From the NCBI GenBank assembly GCA_018389105.1, contig JACATO010000321.1, forward strand, positions 1,020,001-1,084,000: 64,000 bases of DNA, read 5' to 3'. This DNA is from Nautilus pompilius. Taxonomy: Eukaryota; Mollusca; Cephalopoda; Nautilida; Nautilidae. This document shows, in pieces, positions 1 to 19,730 of the stretch; position 1 is the first letter of the stretch; every line of letters begins with the position of its first letter. The notes below the pieces were generated by a model that was not told where the DNA came from, did not search any database, and worked only from the letters and a program-made list of their open reading frames with translations. Both the position numbers and the translations under genes were made by a program.

Positions 1-192
1 GCTCTAAGTTTGTTCGAGCAAACGGAGCTGTCAACTCTACGATGCTGGTAGCCATTTTAAGATGGTTTAATCAGGGTGCAACCACAAACAACCGAACATC
101 GCTAGCCTAGAGGTTTTAGACGACAAGTTCGTTACTTTCCTGAGCCCTTCTGTCTTTTATCGAACAGACTGATGTAGAATTAACGAGCTGCC
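1..192. other. Unique sequence, nothing recognised
   Basis: No open frame, repeat or RNA signature was seen before the short tandem duplication that starts at 193. Confidence 0.5.
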
Positions 193-302
193 GCTGTCGA
201 CGTACTGTATCATCAGCATCTCTTCGAAACCTCACCATCCCCTCCCGGCTGTCGACGTACTGTATCATCAGCATCCCTTCGAAACCTCACCATCCCCTCC
301 CG
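193..302. repeat. 55-bp tandem duplication
   Basis: Two head-to-tail copies (193-247 and 248-302) begin gctgtcgacgtactgtatca and differ by one base (tctcttc against tcccttc). A few bases of a third copy (cggct) follow. The near identity points to a recent duplication. No coding function is apparent. The short minus-strand frame crossing it has no recognisable motif. Confidence 0.9.
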
Positions 303-9293
<8,991 letters not shown>

Positions 9294-9437
9294 ATCACCG
9301 TTAGCCTCTGCAGCACGAGGCAGGATTCAGCGCCTAGCGAGAGAGAACCCACTCCTCCCGTTGGCTTTGCAAACATCGTAATATTGACACGGGCCGGGAG
9401 GAGAACTGGTACGGAAATAAACGAACTCTGCAATGCG
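9294..9437 (+). CDS. Candidate internal exon, unknown product
   Basis: This lies in a 137-codon open frame (9,279-9,692), one of the longest here outside repeats and transposon relics. Upstream is a textbook acceptor: a TACTAAT branch-point-like motif (about 9,270), then cttctccccag. Downstream, GCG|GTGAGA at 9,437/9,438 is a strong donor-like site. The interval is 144 bases, in phase 0 at both ends, and encodes 48 residues starting ITVSLCSTRQDS. I recognise no domain. A chance frame flanked by chance splice signals is at least as likely, because no neighbouring exon was found. Confidence 0.22.
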
Positions 9438-9692
9438 GTGAGATTGTGTTACGACCATCTGGAACGCCCAGGCGCAGCCAGGATTAGATATCATCTAGCA
9501 GGCGTAATGTTATCGTGGAGAAGACAGAAATCAATACACGCAGACGAGGACATATTCGAAATTTGGAGAACACGTCGCCAGTTTCGAATACCGACATACA
9601 TCGCTCAGGAAAGAGGGGACGATACCATGTTTGAATTTACTGCCAAGACCTCTGCTCCGTGTTCGCAAATGGCTAATCTGGAACTTCAGTGA

Positions 9693-11837
9693 AATAATAA
9701 GAAAATTATGTATTGATTCACGTCTTTAATGTTTCGACTTCTCCTCGAATCAAAGAGGTTATACCCGTGAACCGGTTTAATGGAAATGAAGTAAATAAAA
9801 GAAGTTCCATTGTTATTATTAAGGTTTTTTATTAAAGTACGTGGTTGATAGCTATCGTCTGCGGAAAATAAAAGATGGCGACAATGTTATTGGACGAGCG
9901 TCGTATCGATCGGTTAGGAAATAATGAGAGAGGGGGAAGTTTATATGCCTATTATGGACAACAACCCCCCCAAAAACATAAATAAATAGATGATTTTATT
10001 GTAATAAATACAAAAAAGCATTTAATGCCTTTTTTGGAAATTCTACCAGTAAAGCTTCGTGTTATCTACAAACTTACATGAAGTGAGGAAAACCTTCACA
10101 AAATACAGAACGCTGCGTTATTTCAGTTTTTAACGGAATCCTTGAATCTTGAGAGAAAAGAATACACATAAAGTTGGTAGATTAGCTTTTAGATTGGAGT
10201 ATTAACGCGTAGACTTTGGCTCAACGCTGATATTTCCAAACCACGCACATGTTCGTGTGTAGGACGCAATGATTCGATGGCTTTTAAGTTTATAACCAGC
10301 TTCTCAGCTGCAGTACCAGAGACCATCTATCAAATAAGTCTATTAAAGAGAACGGCGAAGTAGGTCTGGTGTGGGTATTTGTTGTTCGAAGAGTCGAGGG
10401 TCAGCGTTAGATATCTTTGGAAAGGATTAGTTATCATCTTGGACATCCCTGTTTTCTTAGGAGCTGGAATACAGTTCAAATTGTATGGAAAGAAACTCCA
10501 GAGCAGTTTATCTTTGAATTGCGTATATAACGACTACTGGAACCGGGTGCTGTTCAATAATCAAAGAGAAAGACGCCATCTTTCTAAGACTGATTCCAAA
10601 CATGCGATATGGTCAGAGTTAAATGTAGTCAAATCATTTACTTTAAAAAAATTATAGCATCGTAAATAAAACAAGAATTTTAAGTTAAGTTACCCAATCG
10701 GCTTTCCTACAGATTCCGTCTGAAAGAAGCTCAGGTGAATGGAATTTATCACCACTAGATACAGTTTGCGTTTACAACTCCCAAATGAGAGCCACACTCG
10801 CCGGCAGTAGTGGGTAAGGAACACTTAGGCTTTTGAAAATAAACCAGACTGCAGTTAATCCGAAGATCACTATTAGAAATTACGGAAAATTCGGAAAATT
10901 CTAGAAATGAAGATGAGTGCGGTTCGTCGGCACCCTGCTCGCTGCGGACATCGGGAATCGAGTTTGCACCGAAGAATTAACAAGATGGCGATAAAAATTC
11001 ATTGGTATTTATTCATTTGAAATCATTGGGAAAACCCGATAAAGCCAATTGCTTTCATATAAATAACATTTTTAATTGAAAGGTTTAAACCAGGCAAGGC
11101 TAAATATTCTAAGGGAGAAGCTGAGTGGAAGCAAGAACCCCCCCCCGTATTGGTAAGTCACGTGATCTGGTTTCACACACCCCCCCTCCTGGCACACAAA
11201 TGTTCGGCAAAAGTAAGTTCTAATTAAATGGGCTTCGTCGGTTGTAATCAAAACGTGGATCGTTTGTTACATAACTGTGTTTGAAGATCTACTGGAGGTC
11301 TGCGGAGAGTTTGCAGCCTTTTCGGCCTCTAGTCTGTAACTTCGAGGAGAACCCGCTTAAACCAACAGGTTTACGGTCGCCTGATCAAAGTGAAGCCGAA
11401 TAATCCCTTTCCACTCACCACTAATCCCAACGGTGCCAGTTCGAAGACCCGCCTCGTTTTCTCGACTTCCGGCATCAGAGCCGACCGAGGACAGTCAACG
11501 TTTGATTTCCAATTCTTAGAAGCTTACAATGGATTCTAGCAGCATCCCGGCGACGTCAGCACCAGCGATGGATTCCACCTACATTTACTTATCAGAAATG
11601 ATGTCTGTTAGACAAGAAAAGATTTTTCTTACTCACAGAAAAAAAGCGATGCGCATATAATATAAGTAGGCACGAATTGCTTTTCTACTTAGTCTCTCTT
11701 TACTGATTTGCATAAAGACGCGAGAGACCATTTTTACGTGAGGACATTAAAGTGTGAAAAATTGCAAATATCATCAGTCTGCTTGATTTAGCTTTTCGTC
11801 TCTGCGTGGCGGTTTGTCTCACAAGACACTCGATATA
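9693..11837. other. Non-genic DNA
   Basis: AT-rich, with C homopolymers near 11,140 and 11,180. A 92-codon frame at 10,379-10,657 has no recognisable motif. No repeats or RNA genes were seen. Confidence 0.45.
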
Positions 11838-12214
11838 CAGGGTGATTGAAAAGTAACTCCCTATTATTAAGTACTCGTAATTTATTTCTGAACTACAATT
11901 CTTACAAGAAATGAATATGCTAAGAAAGTGTATAGCATGGAGTTTTATATAAATTCGATATGGTCGCCAGCATTCGCCACCAGCTTCTCAAGCCGCCTGG
12001 GAACCGCATCAACTGGTTTCACAAGGAACTCTTGTGGGATGGAAGACATAACTTCCCGTATTCGCCCTTCAAGTTCTTCCAAAGTTGTTGGTTTGGTATA
12101 GTAGACTCGCTCCCATACATCACGGAACATACACAAGAAAATTGAGAAAAATATTACAATAATAGGATAAATTATAAGTATTTTATAATAGGGAGTTACT
12201 TTTCAATCACCCTG
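11838..12214 (-). mobile_element. Tc1/mariner deletion derivative (MITE-like)
   Basis: The 377-bp element is bounded by perfect 30-bp terminal inverted repeats (11,838-11,867 and 12,185-12,214, starting CAGGGTGATTGAAAAGTAAC). Similarity continues imperfectly for roughly 20 more bases. It sits between TA dinucleotides (11,836-11,837 and 12,215-12,216), the target duplication of the Tc1/mariner superfamily. Inside, the minus strand encodes only the C-terminal tail of a transposase. The rest, including most of the catalytic core, is missing, so mobility would have needed transposase from elsewhere. The perfect ends suggest fairly recent activity. Confidence 0.9.
11945..12136 (-). pseudogene. Tc1/mariner transposase C-terminal remnant
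   Basis: The frame contains RVYYTKPTTLEELEGRIREV followed by SSIPQEF and a basic RRLEKLVANAGDHIEF ending. This is the usual layout after the last catalytic Asp in IS630/Tc1/mariner transposases: a TLEEL..RI helix, then IP.E, then RRL..C/V...GGH.E. The DDE residues and DNA-binding domain are absent. The ATG at 12,136 is simply the first Met in the frame, because transposase-like residues continue upstream of it. It lies wholly inside the terminal inverted repeats of the 377-bp element and is not expected to make an active enzyme. Confidence 0.85.
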
Positions 12215-12216
12215 TA

Positions 12217-15200
12217 CTTACTGCCTTATAGATCGATGTCGCCGATCTGTTCACATTGCAGTCCTCACAGACAGTTTTCAGGGATAAGATAAACCTCACT
12301 CTACAATGGATCACCAATTTCTTAAAACAACCTATCTAGCAAATGAACGAAAGTAGTGACGTCACTGCTGCTCGTGAGAATCAACAAAGATTTGGTGTCT
12401 TTCTGAGGTCACGTTGACGATTTTATTTCATTAGATTTGTCCTTTTTTTGCACTATTACATATATATTTATTGTTTGACATCACAGTTTATTAAACCCTG
12501 TTGTGGAGGCTGGACTATCGAACTATTTTGTACAATCATCGCCTATAAACCACGTTGTTCCTTTTTCCTAAGAATTGTTATACCAAAGACTTTTAAAAAT
12601 TAATTATAAACGAAATTAGAATAATTTAAAATCTAAATCATTAATTAAACACATGAATGTTCACTCCCTAATGAAATAGTCCACGTTCTATATTTAAATC
12701 ATTTTATTGGTGCGTTTAAGTACATTGCATTAGATGTGGATGTTAGAAAATCTCTCTTTATTTTCAAATTTGTCACTCGAGACATTGTTGGAAGAAGCCC
12801 TGGTAAAATAGCAGAAATCTTTAACCATTCGGTCGTCGGAAGAACCTGGTAAATAGTTTAAAATGAAAGAAAATTTTTTTAAAAAAAAAAGAAGAAAGCA
12901 ACAACAATGAGGGCTTTTTGTCTCTACTTTCCACGGAACAGAGAGCCGAGCTATGTCCGGACGAAGTGTCCGAGACATCGGTGATCGCAGCATCGTGAGT
13001 TCACCCTCACTTCTATATTTAGAGAGGCTAGAAGAACATGGAGAATGGCTGCCAGGTTCCAAGGACGGCAGTTATTGTGAAGTCCGTGGCAGTGCGGTAT
13101 TCGATACAAACCCGCTAGTATGGTGGACCGGAATCAAACTAACGAAGCTATTTATTTTGATGTAAGTGAATTAATTATCTTGAACAGTCGAGCATATTCG
13201 GATCTCCTTTGAGAAAATGGTTGACAAGAGAGTTACTTCATCTGATCGGGGTAGGTGACCATCAGCTGAACCAGTGGTAGGCTGGGGAAGGGTGTCGTCA
13301 CGTGCTCTTGGAAAACTGTCGCCATTTTGTTGTTTGTTTGACTTTTCTCTGTTCATCATCGCTTGTCTTCGAGAACGTAAATCCAACCTGCAGTAAGTCA
13401 CAAACACTAATCTCATCAACAGAGTCTGTCTGCTCTGAAACCCTAACTCCTCTTCTCTCTCCCGATGCTTCAAAGAGTGACGTCATCCGGCTTATTACAT
13501 TTAAACAGAAAAGGGGGAGACCACTCTTATAGTCTAATTTATCATCTTTTCGACGTGAACCGTGAGAAGAAATTTCTGAAAAAAAAAAACTTATATTTTA
13601 ATAAATGCACGAAATCCAGTTCTGCGCCGATAATTACTTTGAAAGGAAATATAAATACCAATTTCACCATTTAAAATGTGTCAGGAATATTCTGAGTTAC
13701 ACTGCTCGCCATCAATTAGTAGCTCACACAGACCCCTATAACCACAGTACCGAGACTTAGTCATGAAGATTATTAAAATTATAATTGTTTTTTTTTTTCA
13801 AAATGAACAAAAGTCTTAACAAAAGACATCGGGCGCCAGGTCCCAGCCTCGGCATGTCAATGATAGCGCGCGCGCGCGTCACGCATGTGCAGGGATCCTT
13901 TTATTCGTTTCCTCTCAGTGTGACTATATACAGTAAGATCCCCATTTTTTTTTTTAGAAGATTTTTTATTAATTTTCTGCAATTCTTAAATCGAGATCGC
14001 CTAAATATACGTTAACGTTTTACGATAGCGACCTTTAGGGACGCTTCAGGGGCTGTGGCGAGCGTGACGGGTCTCACACGTGCGCTACAGCGCATTTCCG
14101 GCTGATATAGTTTACAAATTATCTCTTTATGCGGATAAACTTTGCTTTCTGGGCTACCGCTGGTAAGATGCCGGTTTTTGCATTCGAGAAGCCTAAGGGC
14201 TTTTCTATCAGATGGGGGTCACGTGGACACTCATTTACAACCAACAGGGTGTCGCGACGCCAACAAATTGGCAAATGCAAATTAGAAGAGGGTCCTTTAA
14301 AGACGGGGTCATACTGCGCAGTTCTTGCCTGTCTCGTTACCCGCGATTTTCGAAAGGACCCGTGATACTTCTCTACCCGTCACGGACGGAGGGCTCTAAC
14401 CGCGGCAGTGTAGCCCTACAGCTCCCTACAGGGATGGCGATTTAAAATGAAGAGGTGGGGACAACCGCGTTACTCTGCCGGTACCGCGAAACTATCTACT
14501 TTCGATTTTTTCACAGCAGGATGTATTGCTTATGACTTACCAAGACAACGTCCTAGACCCCTGAAGACCATCATTTTGCGATTTGATAAACTGTCGTCTA
14601 ATTCAGGAAACTGTCACACCTCAGAACCGGGAGGTGGGGGAGAGAGAGAGAACATATCTGAGCCATAACCAAGGTGTTACAGATCATATTTGCCATTAAA
14701 CTACGGCTGGTGACTTCCTCTGACATGAAGTCATCCACGTGCTGTGAGAGGCTGTCATTAAACCTTGCCAGTGTCTGCTGTGTGGTGTGATGTCAGGTGT
14801 ATAACCTCGGACCCCTGGGGGCGCCCTTTAGAGTGAGTTCACGATATGAATATTGCTTACTACACAAAAAAGACATCCCGCTGTTTTGACTTGAACGCGA
14901 AATCCCACAATATGTCCATCAATGATTCCGAATGGAGATGAGGACAACTGGAGAATTATATTTTTGTCAAAGTGTTAGCACAAAATTTTAACAAATTCTT
15001 TAAATAGCTTCCAATACATTATTAGGCTGCTTCTGGTTAACCCTCTCCCATCTCATTACCGATCTGATTGTCTATTATTTGTGATCAGAATAAAGCAAAA
15101 GAATAACAAATCTATTGATTTATATTAGGGGGTGGGATTCTGGAGATCCCGGTTGAAGCATCTGAATCTGATATATTCGTATGAGCTCAAAACAATCAGA

Positions 15201-15948
15201 TATTGTCGTCCATTAAAGCCACAAACAACAAGCTGAAGTAACTTATTTTGCTTTTGTCTACATTCATATTATTTCAAAATTATTTACTCGCAAATATTTG
15301 ATGCGTCGGTACATATCTAGTGAATCCATCTTCATATGTCAGATAAAGCTCTGGTTTAGCATATAGAGTCAATAAACAGGTCTCTATTGTCTGTTCTTAA
15401 ACACCACGTAATACTATCCTGAAAATCATCTTTTAAACGCAAAATTTAATATTTCTTCATATTAGCAAACCAGAAAGGCGTTTTACTTTCTTGTGTTCAT
15501 GAAGATGGAATAGGGACACTTAAGATAATCTTGTCACTTGGAATAAAGCTTTTCTAAAATGATTATCTATTTATCCAATTAATTTTGGAGAACGCATCCA
15601 AAGCATCTTGTTATTCCTTTAACACGTCCTTCGTTAATAGCGCAGTCACCTGACTTTTCATTAAGTGGGTTAAAAAAGCAGTTATCGCATCACATCCACT
15701 TTGTTAGACCTTTACAAAACACCAAAGCAACATCTTCTGTAAACCATGGTAACATAGAAAAAAAACTGTTATTTTCTAACATCTGTACCTTTAAATCATG
15801 CAAACACTTTATTAAGCCAAAAAAATCAATACAGTGCAGATCGACAAATTTATTATAAATAATATTAAATCTATAGAAGATTACAAATTATTATAATATT
15901 ATATCGATTATGTAATCAATTAATTTAGCTTCTTGCTGTTTTTTGTGT
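12217..15948. other. Non-genic DNA
   Basis: Several overlapping short frames occur, none with recognisable motifs. There is a short GC dinucleotide run near 13,866 and homopolymers near 12,880, 13,580 and 13,790. Perfect CRE octamers (TGACGTCA) lie at 12,357 and 13,478. The stretch 14,040-14,650 is noticeably more GC- and CpG-rich than its surroundings, but I recognise nothing in it. Confidence 0.4.
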
Positions 15949-15956
15949 GTCTGGAG

Positions 15957-16026
15957 CAGGGGCGGACTGAGCCATCGGTCAATCGGGCACTGCCCGAGGG
16001 CCCATAATACTCTCAGTCCGCCCCTG
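15957..16026. mobile_element. 70-bp hAT-type miniature element
   Basis: The sequence starts CAGGGGCGGACTGAG and ends with its exact reverse complement, giving perfect 15-bp terminal inverted repeats. It is flanked by the identical 8-bp duplication gtctggag (15,949-15,956 and 16,027-16,034). An 8-bp duplication with CAGGGG-type ends is diagnostic of the hAT superfamily. The interior is too short to code and includes an inner palindrome (tcgggcactgcccga), so the whole element could fold as a hairpin. The intact target duplication suggests limited decay since insertion. Confidence 0.9.
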
Positions 16027-16034
16027 GTCTGGAG

Positions 16035-17215
16035 TCTAATCTTCCACGATCATTGCTCCAGCCACCGGTGTTTGGTGACCGTCGTGCATCATCGTGGCGC
16101 CAGGGGAAGACTTGTTCCTTAGAGATACAGGAAAAACAACTGGAAATAAGTAATGGAAACAAAAACAATCAGGAAACTCATAATTCTTTATTCAGATATT
16201 TTCTGGCTGACATTGTCACCAGGTAAGACACATCAGAAATCATAAGGGACAGGCTGAGGGGCACCGACGACGACGCTTAATTCGTACACGGTTATGGCTC
16301 TGCCTGATTCCATTCGGCGAATTCCCGGAAGTCGGCCACACCTAGAAATGGTGAAGAAGTCCGGCCGTCGGACCCGAGACGAGATCATTTTCACGGCTCT
16401 ACGTGGAAATCGATAAAAAAAAAAAGGGGGGGACTGGATTCGAAGGTTTCCTCCCACTCAGGGAGAGTTGACACCGCGTGGAAAGTGACGAAGTAATCGT
16501 TGACTTCTTAGAGCTACCGGTAATTAAAGGCCAGATCAAAAGGAAGTAAACTTTGGTTAGGTATTCTGGAGAAACTCACACGTGATCAGCTGCCCATTGG
16601 TGAATTGTATTATGTAGCCCTTCTCCCATAGGTGCCCGAGTCAGATTAATTATCGCAGACGTTTATCATTGGTGCAGTAATCAACTTACTTGCTTTAATT
16701 AAGACAATAATGACGTCACGTTTGCGTGGTCCTCGGACTTTAACTAGACGATGTCATCGGAATCCATAGTAAGTGGTCTCTGTCAGGAGTTAATCAAAGA
16801 AAACTTTAATTTATGCAACTGTTTTGGTACCTGCGAATTAAAAAAACTAAAGAATTCTCTTTGTTTTATTTCCTCTACCATGTTTTTGATTTTTTATAAA
16901 CCATTTTTCACCTACACTGTAGTTATTAACTGGCAGATAAACTCGTTCTTACTTTTATCATTTATAAATTAAAATTTGAGAACTTCCTTTATACACCTAT
17001 TTTGCCAAACAACCAGGAGCCTCTACCCCATTTATAGAGTGAAAATCTGTACATGAAACGTAATATTTTAAAAACAGTGAATATATATATTATTTATAGA
17101 AAGTAAAGGATTAGCTCGGACATTTCTAATTAGTGCTGAAGACGACAGCGATATTATTAAGTTGTAGTGATGTTTTTTACATTGAAAAAATGTAGATTAA
17201 GACGGTCTCAAAGCT
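16035..17215. other. Non-genic DNA
   Basis: Short frames only. A perfect CRE octamer is at 16,711. The right edge (ggtctcaaagcttgtaa, about 17,204-17,220) already resembles the old repeat unit of the adjoining minisatellite complex. Confidence 0.45.
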
Positions 17216-17220
17216 TGTAA

Positions 17221-17729
17221 ACCACCTTCATATGGTCTTGAACATTGTTAACCACCCTCGCATGGTCTTGAACATTGTAAACCACCCTCGTATGGTCTTG
17301 AACATTGTTAACCACCCTCGTATGGTCTTGAACATTGTTAACCACCCTCATATGGTCTTGAACATTGTAAACCACCTTCATATGGTCTTGAACATTGTTA
17401 ACCACCTTCATATGGTCTTGAACATTGTTAACCACCCTCGTATGGTCTTGAACATTGTAAACCACCCTCGTATGGTCTTGAACATTGTTAACCACCCTCG
17501 TATGGTCTTGAACATTGTAAACCACCCTCGTATGGTCTTGAACATTGTAAACCACCCTCGTATGGTCTTGAACATTGTAAACCACCCTCGATGATCTTGA
17601 ACATTGTAAACCACCCTCGTATGGTCTTGAACATTGTAAACCACCTTCATATGGTCTTGAACATTGTTAACCACCCTCGATGGTCTTGAACATTGTAAAC
17701 CACCTTCATATGGTCTTGAGCATTGTAAA
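17221..17729. repeat. 30-bp minisatellite, about 17 copies
   Basis: Seventeen head-to-tail units of the type accaccctcgtatggtcttg plus aacattgtaa. The first twelve are exactly 30 bp. Two later ones are 29 bp, missing one base near cgtat. Variation is concentrated at a few sites: accctcg/accttca, cgtat/catat and gtaa/gtta. Because 30 is a multiple of three, open frames appear on both strands with ten-residue periods. These are artefacts. Confidence 0.97.
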
Positions 17730-18100
17730 AGGGCCATCTACGATCGTACACATAGCATGAGCTGGACCAGAAGATTGTACAAGTAAGTTGAATTTATTTC
17801 ATTGCTTGTACATTTATTCCTGATAATTTCAAGGTTTGTACGAGCGTCCTGAGTCGGTCTCAAAATTTTTCATATGAGATGAAGATTTTTTAAAGATTGT
17901 ACAGGTTTTCTCGGCTGCTTACGAAGACTGTACACCTGATCACTACTGCTGTGATAGATTGTATAAGTGACCTCAGCTGGGCTCGATGTTTGTACAAGTC
18001 TTCTCATCTGGTGTCAAAGGTTGTAGAACTTTCATGATCTATTCATGAAATCTTGAAGATTGTAGAAGTAGTTCAAGCAGGTTTTTAAGATTGTGCAAGA
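17730..18100. repeat. Degenerate about 31-bp repeat, left block
   Basis: Recurring fragments of the form 'ggtctcgaagattgtacaag' with a less conserved tail occur every few tens of bases, for example agattgtacaagtaag, agattgtacaggttttc and gattgtataagtgacctcag. They are too diverged for a clean period. They resemble the 30-bp unit and also occur on the far side of the next array. Confidence 0.7.
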
Positions 18101-18931
18101 GGACTTGTCTGGTCTGGCGGTAGACTTGGCTGGTCTGGCAGTAGACTTGGCTGGTCTGGCAGTAGACTTGGCTGGTCTGGCAGTAGACTTGGCTGGACTG
18201 GCAGTAGACTTGGCTGGTCTGGCAGTAGACTTGTCTGCTCTGGCAGTAGACTTGGCTGGTCTGGCAGTAACTTGGTTGGTCCGGCAGTAGACTTGGCTAG
18301 TCTGGCAGTAACTTGGCTGCTCTGGCAGCAGACTTGGCTGGTCTGGCAGTAGACTTGTCTGCTCTGGCAGTAAACTTGGCTGGTCTGGCAGTAGACTTGG
18401 CTGGTCTGGCAGTAAACTTGGCTGGTCTGGCAGTAAACTTGGCTGGTCTGGCAGTAACTTGGCTGCTCTGGCAGTAGACTTGGCTGGTCTGGCAGTAACT
18501 TGGCTGCTCTGGCAGCAGACTTGGCTGGTCTGGCAGTAACTTGGTTGGTCTGGCAGTAAACTTGGCTGGTCTGGCAGTAACTTGGTTGGTCTGGCAGTAA
18601 ACTTGGCTGGTCTGGCAGTAACTTGGCTGCTCTGGCAGTAAACTTGGCTGGTCTGGCAGTAACTTGGCTGCTCTGGCAGTAGACTTGGCTGCTCTGGCAG
18701 TAGACTTGGTTGGTCTGGCAGTAGACTTGGTTGGTCTGGCAGTAACTTGGTTGGTCTGGCAGTAAACTTGGCTGGTCTGGCAGTAACTTGGCTGGTCTGG
18801 CAGTAACTTGGTTGGTCTGGCAGTAGACTTGGCTGGTCTGGCAGTAACTTGGCTGGTCTGGCAGTAAACTTGGCTGGTCTGGCAGTAAACTTGGCTGCTC
18901 TGGCAGTAGACTTGGCTGGTCTGGCAGATTT
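18101..18931. repeat. 20/21-bp minisatellite, about 40 copies
   Basis: Tandem units of the type cttggctggtctggcagtag plus a (21 bp) are interspersed with units one base shorter (cagtaacttgg in place of cagtagacttgg or cagtaaacttgg). Common variants are ggtct/gctct and ggctgg/ggttgg. The 301-codon minus-strand frame over this array repeatedly changes its apparent peptide where 20-bp units shift the phase, which argues against translation. Length polymorphism between individuals is likely. Confidence 0.97.
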
Positions 18932-19730
18932 ACACATGACGCAAGCTTGTCACGAAAAGTGGTTTTGCGAGCAGTGCTAGTTTCGAGGCTGGTACACGTA
19001 TATTGCTATATTGTACAAGTGACATGCGTTGGTCTCGAAGATTGTAAAACTAGCCTCAACTAGTATCGATGATTGAGCAGATGATCATGGCAGGTGTGAA
19101 AGATTGTTAGTCATGTAGCACTGGTTTTGAAGGTTAAACAGGTAAAATGGGTTAGTCGCGAAGATTGTACGCATGAACGCAGCTGGTCACAAAAAATGTA
19201 CAAATGGCCTGAGCTATTATCTAACATTTTACAAGTGGGCTCGGCTGTCACGAGATTTTAACACGTAAAATGATATGGCCTTGTACAGTGCACACGTATG
19301 CTCACCTGGTCTCGCAGATTAAGCAATCAGTTGGCCTCGAAGATTCTGTACGTAGTATTATCCCGTTTCGAAGATTTACAAGTAGGCTCACTGGTCTTAA
19401 AGATCTACAAGTTACCTCAGCCGTTCTTGTTGAGCGAAGAAGCTGCTTTAACATTTTTCGAAATTTGTACAAGAGTCTTGAGTTGGTCTCAAAGATTGTT
19501 CAACTGGCACGAATGAGCTGGTCTAGAGAATTCTAGAAGTTTTTTTTAGCGCTTGCGTTGATTCTACGAGTGTTTTAGCTCCTTTTATTCTTTTGAAGAC
19601 CGCACAAGTGGCCCCAGGCGCTCTTAAAGGCTGTATCCCTCTATCTCGAAAGTTGCACAACTGAAATTGAGCTGTTCTCGAAGATTTCAAAAGTGGTATA
19701 GAGTTGTCTCGAAGATGGTGGAATTTCCTT
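18932..19730. repeat. Degenerate about 31-bp repeat, right block
   Basis: Decayed copies of the same old unit as at 17,730-18,100 occur here, such as ggtctcgaagattgtaaaac, ggtctcaaagattgttcaac, gtcgcgaagattgtacgcat and gtctcgaagatggtgg. They fade out around 19,730. The block flanks the 20/21-bp array and shows that the whole 17.2-19.7 kb tract was once one satellite-like domain. Confidence 0.7.

Noticed and set aside
17208..17737. Open frames with ten-residue repeats on both strands across the 30-bp array
   Set aside because: The period is a multiple of three, so any stop-free unit gives long frames. Both strands are open and the 29-bp units shift the phase. No start context or flanking gene was found.
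18032..18937. 301-codon minus-strand frame over the 20/21-bp array
   Set aside because: The 20-bp units keep changing the reading phase, so the apparent peptide switches between unrelated patterns. A real repeat protein would keep phase.
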